The position numbers were made by a program, and so were the translations under genes. This document shows, in pieces, positions 38,154 through 46,328 of a stretch of 64,000 nucleotides of DNA. The DNA is from Chloroflexota bacterium (GTDB taxonomy: Bacteria > Chloroflexota > Anaerolineae > Anaerolineales > VGOW01), in assembly GCA_016197225.1 (NCBI GenBank), contig JACPWC010000056.1:1-64000 (forward strand), in the 5' to 3' direction. The notes under the pieces were generated by a model that was given only the letters and a program-made list of their open reading frames with translations, made no database searches and was not told the DNA's origin. Numbering within the stretch: the stretch's first letter is position 1; each line of letters begins with the position of its first letter.

Positions 38154-40307
38154 TTGCGCCGCGACCTGACGAAGACGGCTGACTCATTGCGCTCTCTGCT
38201 CGGCAAGCTGGATGACGACGCTGCGCTCCGGGCCTGGGGCGACGGTGTGGCCGCCTCTGCTCCCGAACGTCCGCCGGCCCCGGCCCTTTCGGCGGCGACG
38301 GAAGAGGCCGCCACCCAACTGGAGACGGCTTCCACCAAACTCGTCGAACAAAGAGCCAAACTCGTCGAACAGATCAGCGCCCTGCGTTCCAGAGTCGAGT
38401 CGCTCAATCAGGAACTAACCGGCCTGCGGGAGCGCGATCAGATTCCATATCCGCCTTACGTCCTCAAACTGCAAGAGATCGTCGCGCCCATCATTGGCCG
38501 CAGGCCGCCGCTGTTGTGTGAACTATTGGAGATTCCGGATGCGAAGTGGCAGAACGTGGTGGAGGCGGCGCTGGGGCCGCGCCGCTTTGGGGCCATCGTC
38601 TCGCTCACCTGGCTCGAAGACGCCCAGCGCGCCCTGAACAAGGCTGGGCTGACCGAGGCCGGCCTGCTGGACTTTGCCAGCGCCGACAAAGACGCCCGCC
38701 CGGCCCAGCCCGGCTCGCTGGCCGAGCAGGTGATGACCGAGTATCCCGACTTGCGCGACTACGTCAACGCCATGCTGGGCGACATCATCACCTGTGACGC
38801 GGTTGAGAAACTGCGCGATCATCGCCGGGCGATCACACCCGAGGTGAAGTTTTACAGCGACTGGCTGATTCGCGACTGGTCGCCTGAGCAGTATCAACCC
38901 TGGTTTATCGGCAGTCGCGCCAAAGGTTCGCACATTGAGTTGCGCGAGAGCGAGTTGAAAGAGGCAAACGGCAAACTGAGTGAACTCGAAAAGCGGTTGG
39001 CCGAAACCGAAGCACGGCTGGCGGCGCTCGAACATCGCCGTGAACTTCCGGCGCTGAGGGCGCGGTTGAGCGCGCCACTGGACGAGCGCCCGGCCCGCGA
39101 GCAGGCGGACGCTTTGCAGGCCGAACTGCGAACACTCGACCTGACTCCGGTGGCCGAGTTTGAGAAGAAAGCCAGAGGCTTGCGGGACGACCTGGCTCGC
39201 GAGAGCAAGACTCGCGATGAGATCAGCCACAAGCTGGCCCTGGAGGAACTTGAACTAAGAGCGCAGCAGGCCGACCTGGAAGCCGCCCGACAAGACCACG
39301 CCGAACTTGAGGGGCAGGCCGCCGCCGCTCGCGCCCAACTCGCAGAAGTTGTCACTGCCGCCGAGGAGGCCCTGCCCCAGTTTCTCAAGCTTGAGCCGAA
39401 CGAGGCCGTCCGCAACGCCCTGCAAAAAGAACGGGAGTTTGAAACGAAGGCAAAGGACGCCCGCCAGCGCCTGACCGAGGCGGCCACGATTTATAACCTC
39501 ACCTTCCAGTTTGTGGCCCGACCCAACGACCCCGCCGAGGCTCGCTACGCTGAAGAGCATCAGCGACTCACGGCCAGCGACTTGCCGCGCTACCAGGCCC
39601 AGATTGACAGCACCGAGCGCGACATCGAAGAAGAATTGCGCGATCACGTTCTGCGCGGACTGCGCCAGCATTTTGCCCAGGCGGATCAGGTCCTAACGCA
39701 GATCAACGACGCCCTGGCCGAACTGGCACGCGACGGCCAGACTTACCGCTTTACCTGCGAACCCGCGCCTGAGTTCAAAGCGTTTTACGACCTGGTGACC
39801 GGTTCGGAACAGGTTGAAGGCTCGTTGTTCGAGAGCCGGTTCTATCTTGATCACAAAGTTGCGTTCGACAAGTTCCACGAGACCCTCACCTCTCAACCCG
39901 ACTCCGGCCTGGCCGATTATCGCCGCTACCTGCGCTATCACGTCGAAGCCAAGAGCGGGAAGGGCAAAGCACAACGGCTGGAGGCAACCGCCGACGGCGG
40001 AACCGAGATCGTCTTTTATCTGGCGCTGGCCGCGTCCTTCACCCGGCTGTATCGCCTCTCGGCGCGTGAGGGCCGCCCCATCATCCGGCTGGCGGCTTTT
40101 GGCGAGGCCTTTGCCAGGATGGACGTTGAACACGTCGGCCCGGTGCTGGAACTCTTCAGGCAATGCAAATTGCAAACGGCGGTTGCCACGCCACTGGAGC
40201 GATGCGAGTATCTTGTGCCGCACACGCCCACCAACGTCGTGCTCACGCCCGTCGGCAGTGCAGTGCTGATCGAGCCGTACCGAAATTACGAAGCGCCTCA
40301 ATTGTAG
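38154..40307 (+). CDS. JetC/MksB-like SMC protein, C-terminal fragment with degenerate Walker B
   Basis: This is the remainder of the SMC: coiled coil, hinge-like middle (PYPPYVLKLQEIVAPIIG), second coiled coil and C-terminal head. The head keeps the family frame (YRRYLRYHVEAKSG, ATPLERCEYLVPH), but the ABC signature reads ADGGTE (39990-40007) instead of SGGE. Walker B reads AAFGEAF with Gly (GGC 40101-40103) in place of Asp. With the Walker A loss this is a pseudo-ATPase. The frame is open from 37968; the only early start is TTG 38154 (next GTG 38247), with no clear Shine-Dalgarno sequence. Expression may need restart or readthrough, or the gene is decaying. The stop is supplied by the palindrome at 40304. 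No jetD follows. Confidence 0.7.
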   Translation: MRRDLTKTADSLRSLLGKLDDDAALRAWGDGVAASAPERPPAPALSAATEEAATQLETASTKLVEQRAKLVEQISALRSRVESLNQELTGLRERDQIPYPPYVLKLQEIVAPIIGRRPPLLCELLEIPDAKWQNVVEAALGPRRFGAIVSLTWLEDAQRALNKAGLTEAGLLDFASADKDARPAQPGSLAEQVMTEYPDLRDYVNAMLGDIITCDAVEKLRDHRRAITPEVKFYSDWLIRDWSPEQYQPWFIGSRAKGSHIELRESELKEANGKLSELEKRLAETEARLAALEHRRELPALRARLSAPLDERPAREQADALQAELRTLDLTPVAEFEKKARGLRDDLARESKTRDEISHKLALEELELRAQQADLEAARQDHAELEGQAAAARAQLAEVVTAAEEALPQFLKLEPNEAVRNALQKEREFETKAKDARQRLTEAATIYNLTFQFVARPNDPAEARYAEEHQRLTASDLPRYQAQIDSTERDIEEELRDHVLRGLRQHFAQADQVLTQINDALAELARDGQTYRFTCEPAPEFKAFYDLVTGSEQVEGSLFESRFYLDHKVAFDKFHETLTSQPDSGLADYRRYLRYHVEAKSGKGKAQRLEATADGGTEIVFYLALAASFTRLYRLSAREGRPIIRLAAFGEAFARMDVEHVGPVLELFRQCKLQTAVATPLERCEYLVPHTPTNVVLTPVGSAVLIEPYRNYEAPQL

Positions 40308-40330
40308 AGCGAGTTGACAACTCGCTCTAC
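40304..40330. repeat. Palindromic repeat, GAGCGA-family; supplies the jetC stop
   Basis: GTAGAGCGAGTTG, one central base, CAACTCGCTCTAC: perfect 13-bp arms. The TAG at 40305-40307 inside it ends the SMC reading frame. Confidence 0.8.
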
Positions 40331-40365
40331 GTGCCCTCAATTGAAAGCCGCTCAACCTCAGTTGG

Positions 40366-40371
40366 TATAAT
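40366..40371 (+). promoter_or_regulatory. -10 box giving a leaderless femAB mRNA
   Basis: TATAAT, six bases before GTG 40378; TTGAAA at 40341-40346 with a 19-base spacer is a possible -35. Confidence 0.65.
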
Positions 40372-40377
40372 GCCCCC

Positions 40378-41397
40378 GTGCCTTCTCCCATTACTTCTTC
40401 GGCGTGGGACGCCTTCGTCGAATCGCATCCACACGGTCACATATTACAAACCTCAGCCTGGGCCGAACTCAAATGCGCCTTTGGCTGGTCGGCGGCGCGG
40501 GTAGACGTGCGCGAGAACGGCCAGCTTGTGGCCGGGGCGCAAATTCTGTTTCGGCCACTGCCCCTCGGCTTGGCCACCATCGCCTACATTCCCAAAGGCC
40601 CGCTGGTGGACTGGCGCAACCCTTCGCTGGTCAATTATCTGTTTGAATCAATTGACAACGTGGCCCGATCCGGACGGGCGATCTTTTTGAAGATCGAGCC
40701 GGACGACGCGCCGGTCAACCGTCTCGACGAGTTGGGCTTTCAACCCAGCCCGCACCTGATCCAGCCGCGCCGCACGCTCGTAGTGGATTTGCGGCCCGAC
40801 GAAGACGCGATCCTGGCGACCATGAAACAGAAGACGCGCTACAACATCCGGCTGGCGGCCAAAAAGGAAGTGGCCGTCTCCACCTCCGACGATGTTGAAG
40901 CCTTCATTCGGTTGATGCAGGTGACGGGCGAGCGCGACAAGTTCGGCGTGCATTCGGGCGACTACTATCGCAAGGCCTACGAGCTGTTTCACCCCTCGGG
41001 CCGCGCCCAGCTTTTTCTGGCCTCGTTCAACAGCCAGCCGCTGGCCGGGCTGATGCTGTTCGTCCTCGGCGGGCGGGCGTGGTATTTCTACGGTTGCTCA
41101 TCGGACGCCGAGCGCAACCGCATGCCGGCCTATCTTTTGCAGTGGGAAGCCATGCACTGGGCCAGGGTGCGCGGCGCAACCAGTTACGACCTGTGGGGCG
41201 TGCCGGACGAAGACGAAGGGACGCTCGAAGCCAATTTCGAGACTCGCCACGACGGGCTGTGGGGTGTCTATCGTTTCAAGCGCGGTTTTGGCGGCCAGCT
41301 CGCGCGCGCGCCGGGGGCGTTCGACAAAGTCTACTCACCGTTTTGGTATCGGCTGTATTTGGCGTATTTGAAACAGAAAAAGGGAAGTGAGGCGTAA
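40378..41397 (+). CDS. FemAB/FemX-family aminoacyltransferase (peptidoglycan bridge)
   Basis: This 339-residue GNAT-fold protein belongs to the family that adds amino acids to lipid II to build interpeptide bridges. Family elements are HILQTSAWAELKCAFGW, GLATIAYIPKGPLVDW, MKQKTRYNIRLAAKK (about 149-163), YYRKAYELF, LLQWEAMHWARVRGATSYDLWG and FKRGFGG near the end. It starts with GTG six bases after a TATAAT, so it is probably leaderless. The amino acid added is unknown; a bridge implies Lys or ornithine at stem position three in many such bacteria. Confidence 0.88.
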   Translation: MPSPITSSAWDAFVESHPHGHILQTSAWAELKCAFGWSAARVDVRENGQLVAGAQILFRPLPLGLATIAYIPKGPLVDWRNPSLVNYLFESIDNVARSGRAIFLKIEPDDAPVNRLDELGFQPSPHLIQPRRTLVVDLRPDEDAILATMKQKTRYNIRLAAKKEVAVSTSDDVEAFIRLMQVTGERDKFGVHSGDYYRKAYELFHPSGRAQLFLASFNSQPLAGLMLFVLGGRAWYFYGCSSDAERNRMPAYLLQWEAMHWARVRGATSYDLWGVPDEDEGTLEANFETRHDGLWGVYRFKRGFGGQLARAPGAFDKVYSPFWYRLYLAYLKQKKGSEA

Positions 41398-41414
41398 CCT
41401 ACGGGCCGCTCTCG

Positions 41415-43013
41415 TCAGCCACGCGGCCCGGAGGCCGCAATCCCGGCCTCAACCTTATCCACAAACTGTTGGAAATTCTCGACAAACTTGTGGGCCAGGT
41501 CTTTGGCCTTCGCGTCGTAAGCATCCTTGTCGGCCCAGGTGTTGCGCGGCACGAGCACCTCTGCCGGGACACCGGGGCAGGCGGTGGGAATGTGCAGGCC
41601 AAAGATAGGATCAGTTTCGGTGGGCACGTCGCGCAGGCGGCCATCCAGAATGGCGGTGACCATAGCCCGAGTGTAAGAGATTTTCATGCGCGAGCCAACG
41701 CCGTACGGCCCGCCGCTCCAGCCGGTGTTGATCAGCCAGACCTGCGATTGATGTTGGGCGATCTTTTCCTTGAGCATGTTGGCGTACACGTGCGGGTGGT
41801 GCACCATGAACGGCGCGCCGAAGCAGGTGGAGAAGGTGGCCTGCGGCTCGGTCACGCCGCGCTCGGTTCCGGCCAGCTTGGCCGTGTAACCGGAGAGGAA
41901 GTAGTACATGGCCTGCTCGGCACTGAGGCGGGAAACCGGCGGCAAAACGCCAAAGGCGTCGGCGGTGAGGAAGATGACGTTCCTGGGGTGATTGCCGATT
42001 CCGCTGGCGACGTAGTTCGGGATGTAATGGATCGGGTAGGCGGCGCGGGTGTTCTCGGTGATGGCTTCGCTGTTGAGGTCGAGGGCGCGCGTCTCGTCGT
42101 CCATCACCACGTTTTCCAGCACTGTGCCAAACATGCTCAGGGTGGCGTAAATCTCCGGCTCGGCTTCCGACGAAAGACGAATAACTTTGGCGTAGCAACC
42201 GCCTTCAAAGTTGAACACGTCGGCGTTGCCCCAGCCGTGCTCGTCGTCGCCGATCAGGCCGCGGCGGTGATCCGCCGAGAGGGTGGTCTTGCCGGTGCCG
42301 GAGAGGCCGAAGAAGAGCGCCGTGTCGCCCTGCGGCCCGACGTTGGCCGAGCAGTGCATGGGGAACACGCCTTCGAGCGGCAGAAGATAGTTGAGGGCGG
42401 TGAAGATGGATTTCTTGATCTCGCCCGCGTAGCGCGTGCCGGCGATGATGACGGTGCGCGTGGCAAAGTTGAGGACGATGGCGGCGGTGGGGCCGGAGGC
42501 CGGCTTGCGCGTGCCGTGTCGCTCAGGATCAGGATGGTACTCCGGCGCGTGCAGAATGGTGAAGGTTGGTTCGAAGTCGCCCAGGTCAGAGGCATAAGGG
42601 CGGATGAATTGATTGTAGGCAAACAGGGTGTGCCAGGCGCTCTCGGAGATCAGCCGCACGTTGAGGCGGCGGCGCGGGTTGGCACAGGCGTACAGGTCAC
42701 GGACGAAAAGCTCTTTGGTGTTCAGGTAGGCTTTGACATCCGCTTCGAGGGCTTCGTACTTGTCTTGTGACAGCGCCTGATTGACCTTGCCCCACCAGAC
42801 TTTGCCCTCGCTACCCGGCTCTTTGACGATGAATTTGTCATTGGGCGAGCGCCCGGTGAAGGGAGAGGTGACGGCCAGAAACGCCCCGCCGGTGGTCAAC
42901 CGGCCTTCGCTACGATGCACGGCCATTTCGATGGTGGCCGCCGCCGAGGGGTTCCACGTTTGTTTGAGGCCGGTAAGGCCGATGTTGCCAATGCCGTGTT
43001 TGCTGTGAATCAT
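41415..43013 (-). CDS. pckA: Phosphoenolpyruvate carboxykinase (ATP)
   Basis: This 532-residue cytoplasmic enzyme converts oxaloacetate and ATP to PEP, CO2 and ADP for gluconeogenesis. It has RSPNDKFIV, YAGEIKKSIFTALNYLLP with the metal/active-site Lys, MHCSANVG, the kinase loop GLSGTGKTTLSAD (about 245) and the GDDEHGWG motif. The ATG at 43013 follows GAGG by five bases. It lies downstream of mdh on the same strand, placing malate, oxaloacetate and PEP interconversion in one unit. Confidence 0.95.
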   Translation of the reverse strand: MIHSKHGIGNIGLTGLKQTWNPSAAATIEMAVHRSEGRLTTGGAFLAVTSPFTGRSPNDKFIVKEPGSEGKVWWGKVNQALSQDKYEALEADVKAYLNTKELFVRDLYACANPRRRLNVRLISESAWHTLFAYNQFIRPYASDLGDFEPTFTILHAPEYHPDPERHGTRKPASGPTAAIVLNFATRTVIIAGTRYAGEIKKSIFTALNYLLPLEGVFPMHCSANVGPQGDTALFFGLSGTGKTTLSADHRRGLIGDDEHGWGNADVFNFEGGCYAKVIRLSSEAEPEIYATLSMFGTVLENVVMDDETRALDLNSEAITENTRAAYPIHYIPNYVASGIGNHPRNVIFLTADAFGVLPPVSRLSAEQAMYYFLSGYTAKLAGTERGVTEPQATFSTCFGAPFMVHHPHVYANMLKEKIAQHQSQVWLINTGWSGGPYGVGSRMKISYTRAMVTAILDGRLRDVPTETDPIFGLHIPTACPGVPAEVLVPRNTWADKDAYDAKAKDLAHKFVENFQQFVDKVEAGIAASGPRG

Positions 43014-43038
43014 GTGAACCTCGTGGAGCGTGGAATGT

Positions 43039-43073
43039 GGGGCGTGGAGCGTTCGCCTCATGCTCCACGCCCC
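43039..43073. repeat. Inverted repeat between mdh and pckA
   Basis: GGGGCGTGGAGC (43039-43050) pairs perfectly with GCTCCACGCCCC (43062-43073). Extra GTGGAGCGTGG words lie on the left. A strong mRNA hairpin within the operon. Confidence 0.8.
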
Positions 43074-43082
43074 CACACTTCA

Positions 43083-44021
43083 CTAGAACTTCAACGCGCC
43101 CATCGTCTCGCGGATGATCTTGACCGATCTGTCGGCCATGGCTTTTTCGTCGTCCGTGAGTTTGTACTCGATGATCTGCTCGATGCCGTTCGCGCCCAGC
43201 TTGACCGGCACGCCGAAGCAGATGTCGTTCAGACCGTATTCGCCCGTCAGCAGGGCCGAGCAGGAGGCGATGAGTTTGGAGTCGAGCAGAACCGCCTCGG
43301 CAATTTTGGCCAGGGCCGCGCCGGGCGCGTAGTAGGCCGAAGTGCCAAGCAGGTTCACAATCTCGCCGCCGCCTTTGCGCGTGCGCTCGACGATGGCGTT
43401 GAGCTTTTCGGGGGACAGCCACTCGGTGATTGGGCGGCCAAACACGGTGGAGTAACGGGTGAGCGGAACCATCTCGTCGCCGTGCCCGCCCAGCACCACC
43501 GTCTGCACATTCTCAACGGAAACATCCAACTCTTGCGCCACAAAGGCCGCCATGCGAGCCGAGTCCAAAATTCCGGCCTGGCCGATGATGCGGTTGCGGG
43601 GGAGTTTGGAATGTTTGTGAGCCAGGTAGGTCATCGTGTCAAGCGGGTTGGTGACCACGATGTAGACCGCCTCCGGCGAAAGCGCCAGGGCTTTATCCAG
43701 CACGTCAGTGATGACGGCTTGATTCGCCCCGACCAGGTCTTCGCGGCTCATCCCCGGTTTTCTGGGGAGGCCGCCGGTAATGATGACCACGTCCGAGTTC
43801 TCGGTGCCCTCGTAAGAGCCGTCGGCGTTGCCGCGAATGCGGGCGTTGTAATGCTCGATCGGGCCGGTCTGGAGGAGGTCGAGGCCTTTACCAACCGGCA
43901 TGGTCTTGGCTTGCGGAATGTCCACCAGCACCAGATCGCAGATGCCGCGCTTGGCCAGCCACAGGGCGCACGAAGCGCCCACGTTGCCAACGCCGATGAG
44001 GCTAACTTTTTGACGGCGCAT
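43083..44021 (-). CDS. mdh: Malate dehydrogenase (LDH-like)
   Basis: This 312-residue NAD-dependent enzyme has VSLIGVGNVGASCALWL for NAD, GGLPRKPGMSREDL with the substrate-binding Arg, VVTNPLDTMTYLA, and the catalytic GGHGDEMVP with His. The Arg in the LPRKPGM loop favours oxaloacetate over pyruvate, giving malate rather than lactate dehydrogenase. It is separated from rplY by a single base. Confidence 0.94.
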   Translation of the reverse strand: MRRQKVSLIGVGNVGASCALWLAKRGICDLVLVDIPQAKTMPVGKGLDLLQTGPIEHYNARIRGNADGSYEGTENSDVVIITGGLPRKPGMSREDLVGANQAVITDVLDKALALSPEAVYIVVTNPLDTMTYLAHKHSKLPRNRIIGQAGILDSARMAAFVAQELDVSVENVQTVVLGGHGDEMVPLTRYSTVFGRPITEWLSPEKLNAIVERTRKGGGEIVNLLGTSAYYAPGAALAKIAEAVLLDSKLIASCSALLTGEYGLNDICFGVPVKLGANGIEQIIEYKLTDDEKAMADRSVKIIRETMGALKF

Positions 44022-44022
44022 T

Positions 44023-44667
44023 TTATTCCTCCTCTTCGCCTTCTTCTTCCTTCTTGCCCTTCTCCACCACTTCCACTTCGGCGGCAGTCTCGGGCTTCTC
44101 GGTGGTCAGTTCTTCCTGTGAAGCGTAGGTGACGCGGGCCACTTGCTCGTCGGCGTGCGTCAGCACCTTGATCGTGCTCGGCAGAACCAGGTCGCTGACG
44201 TGGATGGAGTTGTTGATCTCTTTGAGCACGCCCAGGTCAACGCTCACTTCGTTCATTAGATCGCCCGGCAAACATTCAATTTCGATCTCGGCCAGACCGC
44301 GCACCAGGATGCCACCCAGAGTCACCACGGCCGGGGCGGCCCCCACCAGGCGAACCGGGATCGAGACGCGCATCGTCCGGTTCATGTCCACTTCGTAGAA
44401 GTCCACGTGCAGAATTTCGTCGGTGACAAAGTTGCGCTGAATCTCGCGCACCAGAGTCTTGTGCGGCTGGCCGTTCACCGTCAAGTCAATCAGCACCGTG
44501 CCGACCAGGCGGTTGAGGGTTTTGCCGGCCTCGCGGCTGTTGAGTTGCAGGGCCACCGGTTTCTTGTCGGCTCCATACAACACCGCCGGCATGAGGCCGC
44601 CCCGGCGGAGCGGGCCAAGCCCTTTGCGGACGGTCGTTCGGTGCTCAGCCGTCAGTTTTGCTTCCAT
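44023..44667 (-). CDS. rplY: 50S ribosomal protein L25 (CTC form)
   Basis: This 214-residue 5S rRNA-binding protein has an N-terminal L25 domain (MEAKLTAEHRTTVRKGLGPLR, about 1-95) plus the CTC/TL5 extension (about 96-185, LVGAAPAVVTLGG) and an acidic tail of Glu and Lys. AAAGGAG precedes the ATG. A 180-nt structured leader lies upstream. No pth gene follows; mdh does. Confidence 0.92.
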   Translation of the reverse strand: MEAKLTAEHRTTVRKGLGPLRRGGLMPAVLYGADKKPVALQLNSREAGKTLNRLVGTVLIDLTVNGQPHKTLVREIQRNFVTDEILHVDFYEVDMNRTMRVSIPVRLVGAAPAVVTLGGILVRGLAEIEIECLPGDLMNEVSVDLGVLKEINNSIHVSDLVLPSTIKVLTHADEQVARVTYASQEELTTEKPETAAEVEVVEKGKKEEEGEEEE

Positions 44668-44766
44668 TGTTCAAATCTCCTTTGTGCTAATAATTTACTT
44701 CAAGGCAAGCCCGGCTGACAGCCCCGCCAGCAGGATGCCTTGAGTTCTACGCGATTCTAAAACTGT

Positions 44767-44860
44767 TTCCACCGGGCAGTTCGCCCCCAAATTTCAGGCA
44801 AACAAAAGGGGCGTTCCGAACTTGCGGGAAGCGCCCCACGGTGGAAGCGGGGAGATTATA
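44767..44860 (-). promoter_or_regulatory. rplY promoter and structured leader, possible attenuator
   Basis: TATAAT reads on the minus strand at 44860-44855, giving a leader of about 180 nt. In the RNA, the first helix side is TTCCACCG (44846-44839) and its partner is CGGTGGAA (44774-44767). Enclosed within is a hairpin with stem GGGGCG/CGCCCC (44837-44832 with 44813-44808) followed by TTTTG. The hairpin plus T-run looks like a terminator, and the long-range helix could compete with it. Autoregulation by L25 is an inference. Confidence 0.5.
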
Positions 44861-44934
44861 ACACGAACCGGCGGCCCGATTTGCGGTACTTGCAAGAGTT
44901 CAAATAACTTCGTCAGTGCGCCGCCATAAAAAGA

Positions 44935-45186
44935 GCACGGCTTGTCCAGCTACACTCAGGCAAGCCGTGTTTTCGCCTTGCAGATAGTGGCCGGGTCACG
45001 CCCTAACCCGCCCGCCAGCCGTTTGCCCACAGCCACCCCGCTTCGCGACTGCCGAGAAGTGCCGCATAAAAGAGCACGGATTGCCAGAATTATCGGATAC
45101 CGATCCGTCCATTCCGAAAATCCGTGCTGTCCTGCCGTCGAAAAAAGAACACGGCTGGCCTGGTTGAGCTTGGGCAGGTCGTGTTT
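44935..45186. other. Gene-free stretch with three related ACGG hairpins
   Basis: The gap 44668-45213 has no gene. Its right part holds three hairpins with the core CACGG/CCGTG flanked by A- and T-runs: 44935-44970 (ACGGCTTG/CAAGCCGT), 45073-45128 (AGCACGGATT/AATCCGTGCT, with a nested palindrome) and 45148-45186 (AACACG/CGTGTT). Each is preceded by AAAAGAG or AAAAAAGA and two are followed by GTTTTC, so they resemble bidirectional terminators. They may end the dehydratase transcript or be small RNAs (inference). Confidence 0.5.
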
Positions 45187-45213
45187 TCACTCTCCGCGTT
45201 TCCCGCCTTCCAG

Positions 45214-46170
45214 TCACCCCACCAGCGCCATCCTCAAATGCTCCAACGAAGTATTCCCGCCCGAACACACCAGCCCCACTTTCTTCCCGGCCAGTTCTTC
45301 GCGCAAGTGGTAAGCGGCGGCCAGCGGCGCGGCCCCGGCTGCTTCAGCCAGGGTGTGGGCGTGTTCAATCATCCAGACCATCCCCTGCCGAATCTCCTCG
45401 TCGCGTAACAGCACAAAGTCGTTGAGTTCCTGCCATAGAATTCGCTGAGGCAGTTCAAAACCAACGGCGGTCGCCAGGCCTTCGGCAAAGGTTTTGTTCT
45501 CGGCGGTCGCCATGCGGCGCTCGCGCCACGAGTGGTAGGCGGCGGGCGCAAGTTCGGACTGCACACCGATGACGCGGATGTTCCGGTTGATGGCATGGGC
45601 CGCCAGGCACGAACCGGCGGCCCCGCTCCCGCCACCGACGGGGACAATGATCGCCTCGAGGCCCGGTTGGTCTTCCAGCATCTCCAGCGCCTCGGTCGCC
45701 ACGCCGGCGATCAACAGCGGCTCGTCCCCGGAATGAATGTAACGATAGCCGTGCTTCTGCGCCAGCATTGCGCAATGCTCGCGCGCGTCGTCGAACTTTG
45801 CGCCGTGAAAAATCACTTCGGCCCCCATGCCGCGCATGGCGGCCACTTTGCCGGGGTTCGCGCCTTCAGGCACGACGATGCGGGCCGCCACTCCAAACAG
45901 TTGCGCGGCAAAGGCAATGGACTGACCATGATTGCCGGTGGACGAGCAGATCACGCCCCGCGCTTTTTCCTCGGGGCTGAGTTGTGACATCAAATTGACG
46001 CCGCCTCTCACTTTGAACGCGCCCACCGGCTGGTAGTTTTCGTGCTTGATGTAGACCTCAGTTCCGATGAGAGCGTTGACGGCGGGATAGCTGTGCAGTG
46101 GCGTGCGCGGCAAGTAGCGCTGAATGCGGTTATGAGCGGCGAGGATGTCGGGGAAGGTTGGGATGTCCAT
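45214..46170 (-). CDS. PLP-dependent threonine/serine dehydratase
   Basis: This 318-residue fold-type II PLP enzyme has the cofactor Lys in VGAFKVRGG (about 53), SSTGNHGQS and the phosphate loop VPVGGGSGAAG (about 172-182). It lacks the C-terminal ACT domain of biosynthetic IlvA, so it is of the catabolic or racemase-like size. It probably converts Thr to 2-oxobutanoate and/or Ser to pyruvate. Other 2-amino-acid ligands cannot be excluded. Confidence 0.88.
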   Translation of the reverse strand: MDIPTFPDILAAHNRIQRYLPRTPLHSYPAVNALIGTEVYIKHENYQPVGAFKVRGGVNLMSQLSPEEKARGVICSSTGNHGQSIAFAAQLFGVAARIVVPEGANPGKVAAMRGMGAEVIFHGAKFDDAREHCAMLAQKHGYRYIHSGDEPLLIAGVATEALEMLEDQPGLEAIIVPVGGGSGAAGSCLAAHAINRNIRVIGVQSELAPAAYHSWRERRMATAENKTFAEGLATAVGFELPQRILWQELNDFVLLRDEEIRQGMVWMIEHAHTLAEAAGAAPLAAAYHLREELAGKKVGLVCSGGNTSLEHLRMALVG

Positions 46171-46233
46171 TGGTGTGCCTTGTCGGAACTAAACTTCAGC
46201 CGCGAATTATCGTAGCTGTTCAGGTATTTAACG

Positions 46234-46309
46234 GAACGCAGATGAATGCGGATAAAACGCTGATCTCCGCTGATTGTTTTCAAAAAAACATCTGCGTAAA
46301 TCTGCGTTC
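46234..46309. repeat. Palindromic repeat, CGCAGAT family
   Basis: GAACGCAGA (46234-46242) pairs with TCTGCGTTC (46301-46309); further CTGCG words lie inside. It sits between pyrG and the dehydratase gene. Confidence 0.7.
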
Positions 46310-46328
46310 TAATTTTTTAGCCGGGTAA

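Noticed and set aside
35249-40307. Complete Wadjet (JetABCD) defence system
   Set aside because: No jetD-like gene is adjacent, and the SMC lacks its ATPase motifs, so a standard functional Wadjet call is not supported.
41469-42770. A 433-codon open frame opposite pckA
   Set aside because: It is a shadow of the conserved pckA gene, with a low-complexity Gly/Val/Arg translation and no start signals.
43083-44021. Lactate dehydrogenase
   Set aside because: The substrate loop has Arg in LPRKPGM, typical of malate dehydrogenase, and pckA is the next gene.
44935-45186. CRISPR array
   Set aside because: The three hairpins differ in sequence and spacing, there are no constant repeats or spacers, and no cas genes are in the window.
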